The position numbers were made by a program, and so were the translations under genes. From positions 142,060-206,059 of the IMG/VR virus record IMGVR_UViG_3300046787_000286: 64,000 nt of DNA; one strand, 5' to 3'. Shown piece after piece: positions 7,593 to 15,080 of this stretch. How positions within the stretch are numbered: position 1 is the stretch's first letter; each line of letters opens with the position of its first letter. Under the pieces are notes generated by a model that did no database searches, had not been told where the DNA came from, and worked only from the letters and a program-made list of their open reading frames with translations. The DNA is from a virus.

Positions 7593-8336
7593 TTGAGTAG
7601 AAACCGCGCTTTAAAAGCACAACAAACCCAAAGTCGTCGCATGCCAGTAGAAACAGACAACAACGTCCTACAATTCCAAACCCGCAAAGTCGCAAATAAA
7701 CCTGTAGACTTGATTCCTCGTTCGAAGAATCAGGAGAGTTTGGTATTGGCTCTACGAGATGCTTCGCAGCACATAGTAATCACAGCAGGCCCTGCAGGAA
7801 CAGGTAAAACGTACCTGGCAATGCAAGCCGCTGTCAAAGCACTTAAAGAAGGAGATTGTGATAGAATTATCTTGACACGCCCAGCGGTTGGTGTGGAAGG
7901 AGAGCAACATGGATTCTTACCCGGAAACCTTGTTGCAAAAATGGAGCCCTGGACTAGACCATTGCTAGACGTATTACGTGAGTATTATCGTCCGCAAGAA
8001 ATTGCAGCAATGATCGAAGATCAAGTAATAGAGATAGCACCTCTAGCATTCATGCGTGGAAGAACTTTCAAACACTCATGGATTATCGCTGATGAAATGC
8101 AAAACGCCACACCAGCACAAGTAAAAATGCTAATGACAAGAATCGGATCAAACAGCAAGATCATTATCACCGGAGACGTGGAGCAGGCCGATCGCCAAAA
8201 TGGCGACAATGGCTTAATGGACCTCTGCGAAAGGTTGCAGAAGGGAGGTGTTAATGGAATTGCTGTGTGCCACTTAGATGGCCGTGATATTCAGCGGCAC
8301 AAGATCATTGGATCTGTGTTAAAGTTGTATCAGTAA
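7593..8336 (+). CDS. phoH: PhoH-like P-loop ATPase
   Basis: 247 residues with the full PhoH domain: Walker A GPAGTGKT (residues 66-73), the TRPAVGVEGEQHGFLPG block and Walker B WIIADEMQN (163-171). Bacterial PhoH proteins are RNA-associated ATPases; phage copies are common but their role is unsettled. The start is a TTG at 7593, chosen because GGAG sits seven bases upstream; the next in-frame ATG would drop about 16 residues. One of the few plus-strand genes, with a TAAATA box in front. Its 3' end overlaps the HAD gene on the other strand by 32 bases. Confidence 0.9.
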   Translation: MSRNRALKAQQTQSRRMPVETDNNVLQFQTRKVANKPVDLIPRSKNQESLVLALRDASQHIVITAGPAGTGKTYLAMQAAVKALKEGDCDRIILTRPAVGVEGEQHGFLPGNLVAKMEPWTRPLLDVLREYYRPQEIAAMIEDQVIEIAPLAFMRGRTFKHSWIIADEMQNATPAQVKMLMTRIGSNSKIIITGDVEQADRQNGDNGLMDLCERLQKGGVNGIAVCHLDGRDIQRHKIIGSVLKLYQ

Positions 8337-8907
8337 TTAAGTCATAGGCTTCGCGCCAATTTTTGACTACCGGATACGGGCACTCATGATTCATGTTGTG
8401 CCCGTGTTCCATTAATACGCTCCGTAAACCCATTGCATGGCCAACATCGGCATTTTCGGGCTTGTCCTCAAACCACCAACATCCTGATCCTGCATACTCT
8501 TCTAGTGCATAGTTCTTGTCTGCACCGGTATCCAAGCACACAATTTTCTCAAATGCAGTAGCACCAAACAACTTGTTCAAGTTCATTTCACGCAGACGTT
8601 GTGCATTAATATCTCGGCTCAGACTTGTGATACAGTGAAACACATAGCCATGCTCTTCATGCAAGCGTTTGATGTAATACATTGCATCACGGTGCGGGGG
8701 AAGAAATCCAATTGCAGCTGATTCGTTAAACATACGGATCAGCTTCTTGGCCTGTGGTTTGTCGATGTTGTAACGTTCGCCAATATCGTAGATGAATTGG
8801 CCGCCTTCTATTTTAGAGAAGCCGTGCTCTTCCATCCAAATAGCAAACGCATACTCCCAATTCAAACACACTCCGTCCGCGTCTACTAAGATTAATTTAT
8901 TTTTCAT
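8305..8907 (-). CDS. HAD-superfamily phosphatase
   Basis: 200 residues. The N-terminus KLILVDADGVCLNWE carries the DxDG nucleophile motif (Asp9, Asp11) preceded by a hydrophobic strand. Motif II is CITSLS and the C-terminal FEDKPENA matches the acidic motif IV. The layout resembles phage 5'-nucleotidase/deoxynucleotidase-like HAD enzymes, which would suit nucleotide salvage, but the substrate is not shown. The ATG at 8907 overlaps the upstream stop by 11 bases. Confidence 0.75.
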   Translation of the reverse strand: MKNKLILVDADGVCLNWEYAFAIWMEEHGFSKIEGGQFIYDIGERYNIDKPQAKKLIRMFNESAAIGFLPPHRDAMYYIKRLHEEHGYVFHCITSLSRDINAQRLREMNLNKLFGATAFEKIVCLDTGADKNYALEEYAGSGCWWFEDKPENADVGHAMGLRSVLMEHGHNMNHECPYPVVKNWREAYDLITDTTLTQIQ

Positions 8908-9175
8908 TTTTTTCCAAGTTAACTTCGTAACCGTTTTCGTTAAACAATCGAGTGATAATGTTTTCGTAGTGTTGCATATAGTAAGCAACAATAGTATCAA
9001 AGTTCTTGACTACATCCAATCCGCTCATTGAGGCTTTGGTTACTTCTAGCTTTTTAAAGTCCAAAATAACATTGGCAGTTTGGATGTCACGTGTTTTTAG
9101 ATTTTTTGACACAGCCATTGCTTCGTCGATTTGACCGTTGGCTTTTTTATAATAAGTGATTACTAGATATCTCAT
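8897..9175 (-). CDS. Conserved small phage protein next to clamp loader
   Basis: 92 residues, MRYLVITYYKKANGQIDEAM at the start and a DIQTANVILDF core: a small alpha/beta protein of unknown function. I recall similar proteins beside the clamp-loader gene in T4-like phages of aquatic bacteria. Its ATG overlaps the gp44-like stop (9172-9175), so expression is coupled. It is too short and unlike gp62 to be named as the small clamp-loader subunit. Confidence 0.65.
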   Translation of the reverse strand: MRYLVITYYKKANGQIDEAMAVSKNLKTRDIQTANVILDFKKLEVTKASMSGLDVVKNFDTIVAYYMQHYENIITRLFNENGYEVNLEKNEK

Positions 9176-10095
9176 TGTAGTTGGCTCAATTCAATTAATG
9201 TTGCACTAAGGTTGATCTCGGGGTCTGCAACCATAGTATTGTTTACTAAACCATTGCGAATAATCACAATAGCTTGGTCTTGTTGTTCAGTTGTTTTACC
9301 AAACAAGTTCACGTTGTCGTACATCCAACGGAACACATCTTCTGCTTCTTCGGGACTTGCGCTTTGGCACAATAACTTGCGAGCTTCTAGCACACGACCA
9401 TGCTTGAACAAGTCCACACAGTCCAGTTTCCAGTCACGAGTGCTTCGGTCAGCTTCACTGGGAGGTACTAGTTTGTTACTCTGAGAGTTAAGTTGAATCA
9501 AATTCAAACACTTGCGCAAGTCTGGATAAGTTGCTTTGACATAACTGTCTAGTGTATCTAAGTCAAACTCCACGCCTTCTGTTACTAACACAGTAGCAGC
9601 TCTAGCAGTAAATTCTGTTTGATCTGTTTTGGTAATGTGAAAGCCTTGACAACGTGAATGCAATGGCGGGATAATCTTGTTGGGATAGTTACAAGTTAGA
9701 ATAAAACGCACACTCTGACTGTAGTCTTCCATCAAGTTACGCATGGCAGGCTGAACTGAGTTAGGGTTTAGATAGTCAGCTTCGTCAATCAGCACAACCT
9801 TGAACTTGCCAAACGGCATGGTTTGACAGAAGCTAATCAGCTTGTCTACCCATTCAATCTTGCGACCTTCTTTGGATCCGTTAGCAAACATGATATCATA
9901 TTCGTCTACGCCCAATTCATTGATCAGCATCTTGGCAAGAGTTGTCTTGCCTGTGCCTGGCGATCCTGACAACAACAAATGCGGAATTGATCCGTCCTTG
10001 ATCCAGCTTTGTACTTGATCTCTCTGTGCTTCGTCTACAAACACATAACCGTCTACTGTGTTAGGACGGTACTTTTCTACCCATAATTCTTTCAT
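9172..10095 (-). CDS. DNA polymerase clamp-loader large subunit (gp44-like)
   Basis: 307 residues of the RFC/gp44 AAA+ family. WVEKYRPNTVDGYV opens the protein, Walker A is GSPGTGKTT (44-52), Walker B VVLIDEADYLN (100-110), and the SRC motif (LHSRCQ) follows sensor 1 (FILTCNY). The family loads the sliding clamp onto primed DNA for the phage replisome. The length matches T4 gp44 (319 residues). It overlaps the zinc-ribbon gene upstream and the 92-residue gene downstream by ATGA. Confidence 0.93.
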   Translation of the reverse strand: MKELWVEKYRPNTVDGYVFVDEAQRDQVQSWIKDGSIPHLLLSGSPGTGKTTLAKMLINELGVDEYDIMFANGSKEGRKIEWVDKLISFCQTMPFGKFKVVLIDEADYLNPNSVQPAMRNLMEDYSQSVRFILTCNYPNKIIPPLHSRCQGFHITKTDQTEFTARAATVLVTEGVEFDLDTLDSYVKATYPDLRKCLNLIQLNSQSNKLVPPSEADRSTRDWKLDCVDLFKHGRVLEARKLLCQSASPEEAEDVFRWMYDNVNLFGKTTEQQDQAIVIIRNGLVNNTMVADPEINLSATLIELSQLQ

Positions 10096-10343
10096 TGGTA
10101 TCTGCTTCCTGGTTGTCCGGGGTCATTACTTCCGGTGCATGCTAAGTTATGATTAGTTGATTTGGGGCAACGCTTGTTGCCGCAATCTGGACACACAATA
10201 AACGTGGTGTAAGTTTTTTTCCACCCGTGTTCATCTGTAATCTTGTTTAAACAATTATAACACCAACAGGTGTAATTGTTAACCTGCTGTGTTGCCAGAT
10301 TGCTCTGTCCGATTAAATTCTTCCAAACGCTTTTGATATTCAT
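10092..10343 (-). CDS. Small zinc-ribbon protein
   Basis: 83 residues with two Cys pairs, CWCYNC near residue 26 and CPDCGNKRCP near residue 52, as expected for one zinc ribbon. A conserved tail (ACTGSNDPGQPGSRYQ) follows. It may bind nucleic acid or a partner protein. Overlapping coupling to the clamp loader suggests a replication-related or early role, which is inference. Confidence 0.7.
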   Translation of the reverse strand: MNIKSVWKNLIGQSNLATQQVNNYTCWCYNCLNKITDEHGWKKTYTTFIVCPDCGNKRCPKSTNHNLACTGSNDPGQPGSRYQ

Positions 10344-10497
10344 CTTCTGTTAATCCGTGCCAACCAATACACTTGCCTGTTGGGCTGCGTCCGCAACCGC
10401 ACTTGCCAAAATCTTCACCGTTGTCTTTTGTTCTTGGTGTCATACGACTCTTTCTATTCATTCTTTCCAAACTATTACTAAATTCTTCTTTACTCAT
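10279..10497 (-). CDS. Small CxC...CxxxH protein, CDGSH-like
   Basis: 72 residues from the ATG at 10497 (an ATG three codons earlier is also possible). The central motif CGCGRSPTGKCIGWHGL has Cys-x-Cys, a Ser, then Cys and His: the same ligand order as the CDGSH [2Fe-2S] signature, with one residue fewer between the second and third Cys and Ile in place of Asp. It could bind Fe-S or zinc. The start overlaps the upstream stop by eight bases. No neighbour indicates a redox pathway. Confidence 0.6.
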   Translation of the reverse strand: MSKEEFSNSLERMNRKSRMTPRTKDNGEDFGKCGCGRSPTGKCIGWHGLTEDEYQKRLEEFNRTEQSGNTAG

Positions 10498-10786
10498 CTT
10501 CGTCATCTATTACTTCTTCTAGCTCTTCGAAACCTTCGCAATTGTGAAGATTGTATTCTATGTTGCCTACACGCCAACTCTCTGTCCATACGTGCTGATT
10601 GTTTGATTGCTCTCCGGGCCCTAATAAACGTAGCATGGTTAACACTTGCTCACGTTCTTCGCCCTGAAGTGATCTACGCTTTTTAAGTAGTCCTAGCCCT
10701 TTTAAAAATCTTCTAGCTGTTTCGGGATCTTTTGTTACGTCTCTGGCAACGGCTCGAATCTGCTCTAAGTATTCTGCATGAGTCAT
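10490..10786 (-). CDS. Conserved phage protein, unknown function
   Basis: 98 residues: a helical N-terminal half with many charges (ARRFLKGLGLLKKRRSL) and a very acidic C-terminus (LEEVIDDEDE). No known domain. It sits in the replication-gene operon and overlaps the next gene. Confidence 0.6.
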   Translation of the reverse strand: MTHAEYLEQIRAVARDVTKDPETARRFLKGLGLLKKRRSLQGEEREQVLTMLRLLGPGEQSNNQHVWTESWRVGNIEYNLHNCEGFEELEEVIDDEDE

Positions 10787-10787
10787 T

Positions 10788-11024
10788 TTATTCTTCGTAT
10801 GCAGGGTTAGGGAATTCTAATTCAAACACATGCCATTTGGGCTTGGAGTTTCCTGATGTGGTATCTTTCAACAACTCTAGTGTACGGTTGTGTTCGGCTT
10901 CGTGCAAGGTGGAGTAAAATCCAACGCCGAGCGTTGCACCTACTCCGCCGTAGCTAAATGTCAACCCAGTTTGCTTGACCAGTTGATACACTTTTAGTGT
11001 TTTAGGTGCCTTGATTGGTTCCAC
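10788..11024 (-). CDS. Conserved small phage protein
   Basis: 78 residues. TLKVYQLVKQTGLTFSY and WHVFELEFPNPAYEE look like the outer strands of a small beta-rich domain. Unknown function. Its start lies 23 bases inside the cytidylyltransferase gene's 3' end. Confidence 0.6.
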   Translation of the reverse strand: MEPIKAPKTLKVYQLVKQTGLTFSYGGVGATLGVGFYSTLHEAEHNRTLELLKDTTSGNSKPKWHVFELEFPNPAYEE

Positions 11025-11493
11025 GTAACAGTTCCTTTTCTACTTCGGCAGCAACCACACGCTTGCGAAGGCTTGAGCTGGAGAATGAGTGATCCCTGCC
11101 ATTGAAAATAATTTCAATGCCGCGCTGCTTACATTCCCACATTCCAGAGAAATCTTTATCTGCGTATTCTATTCCAAGCACACGAACATCCAAGGGCAGG
11201 ATTAGCAGAAGGTCAACAAGATCTTGTTCTGTTTGATACACAACAACTTCATCAACATAACGGCATGCGGAAAGCTGTATTTGTCGCTCAACAATAGATT
11301 GTATAGGGCGATTTTTAGTGTCAGGACGATCGATAGTTGGGTCTGTCTGGAGCCCACAGATGAGGTAGTCACAGTGATTCTTGGCTTCCGAGAGCATAGC
11401 AATGTGGCCCGCGTGGAGCATGTCAAAGGTTGAGAAAGTGATGCCAATTCGTTTACCTTCTGACTTGAGTTTTTTAATGTGATTAAAAATCAT
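11002..11493 (-). CDS. Cytidylyltransferase-family protein (TagD/RfaE-C-like)
   Basis: 163 residues with the nucleotidyltransferase HxGH signature in FDMLHAGHIAML, the RPIQSIVERQ block and the C-terminal FSSSSLRKRV, which corresponds to the family's ISSTxLRxRI loop. Relatives transfer CMP or AMP to glycerol-3-phosphate or heptose-phosphate. In a phage it may supply activated sugars for modification or divert host precursors; the acceptor cannot be told from sequence. It overlaps the gene upstream by ATGA. Confidence 0.85.
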   Translation of the reverse strand: MIFNHIKKLKSEGKRIGITFSTFDMLHAGHIAMLSEAKNHCDYLICGLQTDPTIDRPDTKNRPIQSIVERQIQLSACRYVDEVVVYQTEQDLVDLLLILPLDVRVLGIEYADKDFSGMWECKQRGIEIIFNGRDHSFSSSSLRKRVVAAEVEKELLRGTNQGT

Positions 11494-11699
11494 AGGCTGA
11501 ATTCACTTAGTGCTGCTTTGATGTTGGCAAGATCACTTGGCTCTAGGCACAAGTCAAAATGCACACGCTCATCTTCGGGATGTTTAGATCCATCATATGT
11601 AGTAGTGATTCGCAAATGAGTTAAGCCAGCTACAGCCTCAACTGGTTTGATTTCCAGAAATGTGTTCATGCCGCCAGTGGTACTAATTAGTTTTTTCAT
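11490..11699 (-). CDS. Small conserved phage protein
   Basis: 69 residues; two beta-type stretches (HLRITTTYDG, VHFDLCLEP) and a C-terminal helix. Unknown function. Coupled at both ends to neighbours. Confidence 0.55.
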   Translation of the reverse strand: MKKLISTTGGMNTFLEIKPVEAVAGLTHLRITTTYDGSKHPEDERVHFDLCLEPSDLANIKAALSEFSL

Positions 11700-11928
11700 T
11701 TAGTCTTTTCCAAACAAGTTGTTTATCAAGTTGATCTATAAACTCTTGTTCACCTTCAAACGTTGGTGAACCTCTTAGGAGTTCGTCTAACTGATATTTT
11801 ACTATAAGCAAGTCTTGTTTGCAATGCCATTGGGTAAATCCGTCATTGTAATAGTTGTTCATGTTTGCCGAACAGGCAGAGAGTTGACGTTGAATGTCTC
11901 CAACGTCCCATCGCTTTTGGAAACCCAT
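11683..11928 (-). CDS. Small conserved phage protein
   Basis: 81 residues, probably all-helical (CKQDLLIVKYQLDELLRG). Unknown. Overlaps the next gene by 17 bases and follows the co-chaperonin gene after three bases. Confidence 0.55.
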   Translation of the reverse strand: MGFQKRWDVGDIQRQLSACSANMNNYYNDGFTQWHCKQDLLIVKYQLDELLRGSPTFEGEQEFIDQLDKQLVWKRLNEKTN

Positions 11929-11931
11929 TTG

Positions 11932-12309
11932 TTAGCCCGAAACTGCGTTGGACATGGTGTCATCCACGCCCGGCTCTTCATCAGAAACTAGCAAAATGTC
12001 CTTGTGATCAATACGGCGAATAGTGTGTTCACCGGATTCGTCTTCTATTTCTACACCACGAGTCCATCGACCGTGTGCAACACAGATCCACTGACCTGTT
12101 TTGATTTCACTTTGGTCAGGGCCCACTGCATAAACTTGTGCCCAGCGTGGGCGAATACCGCCTGCTTTACCGTTGTCGTTGAGCATGATAATCCCCGAGC
12201 TTAGTTGACGCCCAGTAAAGTTCATATCCTTGACAATCACATGATCGTTCAGTGGCTTGAATTGTTTCTTTTCAAATCGATGTGGTGCAAATGCAAGTTT
12301 TTGGGTCAT
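11932..12309 (-). CDS. GroES/gp31-like co-chaperonin
   Basis: 125 residues of the Cpn10 fold: FKPLNDHVIVKDM at the start of the barrel, a mobile-loop region (QLSSGIIMLNDNGKAGG) with the hydrophobic IIM tripeptide that would dock on GroEL, the VYAVGPDQSEIKTGQW dome segment and a final strand DILLVSD. In T4, gp31 replaces GroES so that host GroEL can fold the large capsid protein; the same is likely here. It is in a late-type unit with the 12311-12736 gene. Confidence 0.88.
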   Translation of the reverse strand: MTQKLAFAPHRFEKKQFKPLNDHVIVKDMNFTGRQLSSGIIMLNDNGKAGGIRPRWAQVYAVGPDQSEIKTGQWICVAHGRWTRGVEIEDESGEHTIRRIDHKDILLVSDEEPGVDDTMSNAVSG

Positions 12310-12310
12310 A

Positions 12311-12736
12311 TTAAATCTTTTTCACTCCTGCGGATTTAGCAGCTTGTTTAGGTGGGGTTAGTTTAGTTTGTTGAACTGTTTTGGCTTTGGCGATGGCAGC
12401 AGCAAGGCCACCTTGTAATGCCGGTGCTTCTTCTTTGACAAAATCATTATCGTCAGGCAAATCAGTAAATGTATCCATTGGATCTACTGGCATTTCAACT
12501 TCTTGAGATTTAGTTGATTTTGTAACCTGTGGTTTGCTAGACACATTAGTGTGCTTTTTATTTTGTCGTTTGATCTGTTGAGTCTTTTTGTCAATAACTT
12601 TGTTGGCGCTGTTTAATTTGTCACCTTTGGCATTAACATGCATATTGCCAACTGCTCGCACGCCTTCGTTTTGAAGCATCAAGGCTCCCATATCAACAAC
12701 TTTGCCCATTGCTGTTCGGTATTGTTTTCTAGTCAT
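12311..12736 (-). CDS. Conserved phage protein, low-complexity C-terminus
   Basis: 141 residues. The N-terminal ~45 residues (KVVDMGALMLQNEGVRAVGN) are the conserved part; the rest is Lys/Gln/Thr-rich with an acidic patch, so mostly disordered. I recall this pattern from T4-like phages of aquatic bacteria, but it has no assigned role. A TAAATA box and AGGAG site precede it. Confidence 0.65.
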   Translation of the reverse strand: MTRKQYRTAMGKVVDMGALMLQNEGVRAVGNMHVNAKGDKLNSANKVIDKKTQQIKRQNKKHTNVSSKPQVTKSTKSQEVEMPVDPMDTFTDLPDDNDFVKEEAPALQGGLAAAIAKAKTVQQTKLTPPKQAAKSAGVKKI

Positions 12737-12753
12737 AATTTTCTCCTGTGTGG

Positions 12754-12759
12754 TATTTA
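12754..12759 (-). promoter_or_regulatory. Late-promoter-like TAAATA box
   Basis: Minus strand GTTAAATACC, 18 bases before the ATG at 12736, with AGGAG between. Confidence 0.5.
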
Positions 12760-13275
12760 ACGCAAGAACTCGTGTGGGTCTAAATCATAGAACATACTGT
12801 CAATGCGGTGTACTCCTAGCAAGTATAACACATAACTGGCTACACTAGAGCCACGACCTACACCCCAGATAACATTATTTTCTTTTAGTACGTTAACCAA
12901 ATAGTGCAGATAACGTAGTAAATTAAATAAGTCTCGTTCTTGATACAATAGTAGTTCTTCGCCTACCCGTTGTAGTTCTGCATCGGTTTTGCAAAGACCT
13001 AGAATGTGTTCTGCAATATCTAGGTCTTGGTATTGTTGTGGCATTTTCCAATTGTTTTGGCAACGGTGGTCAAAGTCTTCAGTTGAGCCCGACTCTGCCA
13101 ATTCATTGTAACGAATAAACAACGGAACGTCTTCAATGATCGACACTGCAACTTCTAGATCTACAGTTTGATCTACAATTACATCTTTTAGTGCGGTAAT
13201 GTCTCTGCCTTGCATTAGAAGATTACATAGGTCTTCCTCGGCAAAGATCATCTCACCATTAGTGTTTTGTCTCAT
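12757..13275 (-). CDS. DnaE-like fragment (DNA polymerase III alpha motif protein)
   Basis: 172 residues beginning MRQNTNGEMIFAEEDLC; the ATG lies 17 bases inside the upstream gene. The C-terminal third, WGVGRGSSVASYVLYLLG followed by IDSMFYDLDPHEFLR, matches the G-x-GRGS...IDPxxYxLxFERFL block at the front of the PolIII alpha palm. The protein stops right there, so the catalytic Asp residues, fingers and PHP domain are absent. It cannot be a polymerase. It may bind nucleotide or DNA, or imitate DnaE to bind a host partner. Confidence 0.75.
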   Translation of the reverse strand: MRQNTNGEMIFAEEDLCNLLMQGRDITALKDVIVDQTVDLEVAVSIIEDVPLFIRYNELAESGSTEDFDHRCQNNWKMPQQYQDLDIAEHILGLCKTDAELQRVGEELLLYQERDLFNLLRYLHYLVNVLKENNVIWGVGRGSSVASYVLYLLGVHRIDSMFYDLDPHEFLR

Positions 13276-13879
13276 TCTCAGTATGTCCAAAATTAGCAAA
13301 TACAACTTGGCCTAAGTCAGTTGTAACTTCTGCATGTGTCCAGCCTAATTCCTGATCTTCCCAATCTGTGTTGGCGCCAATAGATACAACATTTTCGGCA
13401 CCCTCGTCGTCATCAAACTCAATGTTGCTATGAGAAAGGGTAGCATCATGCCACCAGCCTGTTTCGGGAAATAACTCAGTGTGTTCAGTCTCGTTGTGGA
13501 AGTATTCAATCCCATCGCCGGCTTCGCTACTCATTACTAGTTCAGTAATTTTCATTCTACCTTCCATGATGGCATTGAGCTTGTGGTATAGCATGATACA
13601 AACAACTTGATCAACTGGCTCTTCGGGCAATGTTGTAACATTCAACCCAACGTCGGCAAATGCTTCTGCTCGCTCTACATCTGCTTGATTAATAAACACA
13701 GTGCTATGAAGTTCGTTAATCAAGAAATACTTAACACGATCGAGCGCAATGTTTTGATCTTGCGGGTCCAGAGTCTGTGTTAGAAAGTTAAGAGCTAACG
13801 TATAGTTGGTCATCATTAACTCATCGTCAAACCATACGGCGGCTGGAAAAGTAATATTGTATCGTAGTCTAACGTTCAT
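13259..13879 (-). CDS. Conserved acidic phage protein
   Basis: 206 residues, acidic overall, no recognised domain. An N-terminal half with long helices (VVCIMLYHKLNAIMEG) is followed by an acidic, beta-type C-terminus. Coupled to the DnaE-like gene by a 17-base overlap and to the upstream gene by ATGA. Confidence 0.6.
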   Translation of the reverse strand: MNVRLRYNITFPAAVWFDDELMMTNYTLALNFLTQTLDPQDQNIALDRVKYFLINELHSTVFINQADVERAEAFADVGLNVTTLPEEPVDQVVCIMLYHKLNAIMEGRMKITELVMSSEAGDGIEYFHNETEHTELFPETGWWHDATLSHSNIEFDDDEGAENVVSIGANTDWEDQELGWTHAEVTTDLGQVVFANFGHTENETKH

Positions 13880-14118
13880 TGTATGTTAATCTTATCGTTA
13901 AGATTTTTGCCAAGATCTTTGTTAGCAGCTTGGTAAATTTCTTGTAGTCGTTGGGAATGTTTTGCTTGATAACTTTCGATAGCCATTCTAATTTGATTGC
14001 AGAGATGGCCATTGCCCATGCTCTGGGCAATTCGAAGTTTGTTGTTTAGTTCAGAGATTTTAGCCCCCAACTCGTCAATTTTAAGTTCGTCGAGATTGGG
14101 GATTAGAGGATGTTCCAT
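13876..14118 (-). CDS. Small helical conserved phage protein
   Basis: 80 residues, strongly helical with a probable coiled coil (ELGAKISELNNKLRIAQ). Unknown function. The promoter at 14125-14153 places the predicted +1 on the A of this ATG, so the mRNA may be leaderless. First gene of the transcript that continues to the DnaE-like gene. Confidence 0.6.
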   Translation of the reverse strand: MEHPLIPNLDELKIDELGAKISELNNKLRIAQSMGNGHLCNQIRMAIESYQAKHSQRLQEIYQAANKDLGKNLNDKINIQ

Positions 14119-14124
14119 GTATAT

Positions 14125-14153
14125 AGTTTATAACATACACGAGATGTTGTCAA
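14125..14153 (-). promoter_or_regulatory. Sigma70-type early promoter, leaderless geometry
   Basis: TTGACA, 17-base spacer, TAAACT, six bases, ATG. The -10 is weaker than in the other sites. Confidence 0.65.
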
Positions 14154-14162
14154 TGCTTTTGG

Positions 14163-15077
14163 TTAGGCAAGTGTTGGGAATGTATCGCTTACACCTGGGC
14201 CAACACCAGTAACAAACCACTTTGAGTTAATATACATTAGGGTTGCAGTTTGACCAAACTCAGTAAATGTCACTGTACCTGTGCCCGAAGATTTCCAGCC
14301 AGCGTTTGTTACTGTAACAATTCGTGTGTCGCTTGAGTTGCCTTCGGCATAATACGCTAGCACTTTTACTTGACCGTTTACGCCAGCGGCTAGAGTGTTA
14401 GTTTCACCTGTGCCAGCTGTGGTAAAGTATTCGGTAGTCAGTGCCAAGTTAGATGCACCTGACGCTGCAATAGTTGCTGAACTGTTGTTAAATGGTGCAA
14501 GTTCTTTGTTTGATTCTACCACTGTAATAGTTGTGCCACCATCGCTAGTGATGAATTGGAACAGATATGTTCCAGTAGCAGCAAAAGTAATTACGTTAGT
14601 TGACGTATTAAGACCTTGAATACCTTGAGCATTTACGCTAACGGCCGAAGGTAATGTCAGTGTGTAACTTGTGCTAGCTACTCCGACTTGAACATACACA
14701 ATACCCACTGTGCCAGCAGCTGGGAAATTACTAAATCCCAAGCTAACCGATGCACCAGTTGTTAGTGTATGAAAATGCCCTAGTGCATAGTTAATAGTTT
14801 GGCTACCGCTAACAGTGCCAAGTGCAACTCTAGAAAGTCCAAAGTCTGCTATAACACCATTGTATACCAAACTACCGAGCATGTTGTTGTCTAAAGTAGT
14901 TCCGGCAAGTGCTGCCTTGAGAATTGCGTTTGATTGCAAATCTGTAATTTCGTCAGATGCATACTGGAAATTGGTTTTTGTGTTTGTGAAATTATCACGG
15001 AACCCTTGTGAGTTATTGTCCTGCCCTGCTACTGGGTAGGTTCCGTCGATGTTATTCGGGTTAATATTACTTGTCAT
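14163..15077 (-). CDS. Virion/fibre-associated structural protein
   Basis: 304 residues, Thr/Ser/Gly-rich and beta-type, typical of fibre or baseplate decoration proteins. The N-terminus (NPNNIDGTYPVAGQDNNSQG then FRDNFTNTKTNF) is analogous to the N-terminal module seen at 17958 and 41483, where an NDG...LR.AF...N.NF pattern recurs; this module probably anchors the proteins to the virion. It follows the 957-residue adhesin by three bases. Exact location in the virion unknown. Confidence 0.65.
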   Translation of the reverse strand: MTSNINPNNIDGTYPVAGQDNNSQGFRDNFTNTKTNFQYASDEITDLQSNAILKAALAGTTLDNNMLGSLVYNGVIADFGLSRVALGTVSGSQTINYALGHFHTLTTGASVSLGFSNFPAAGTVGIVYVQVGVASTSYTLTLPSAVSVNAQGIQGLNTSTNVITFAATGTYLFQFITSDGGTTITVVESNKELAPFNNSSATIAASGASNLALTTEYFTTAGTGETNTLAAGVNGQVKVLAYYAEGNSSDTRIVTVTNAGWKSSGTGTVTFTEFGQTATLMYINSKWFVTGVGPGVSDTFPTLA

Positions 15078-15080
15078 AGT

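Noticed and set aside
13876-14118. Alternative: longer leader with start further inside
   Set aside because: No later ATG with a good ribosome site was found, so the leaderless start was kept with reduced confidence.
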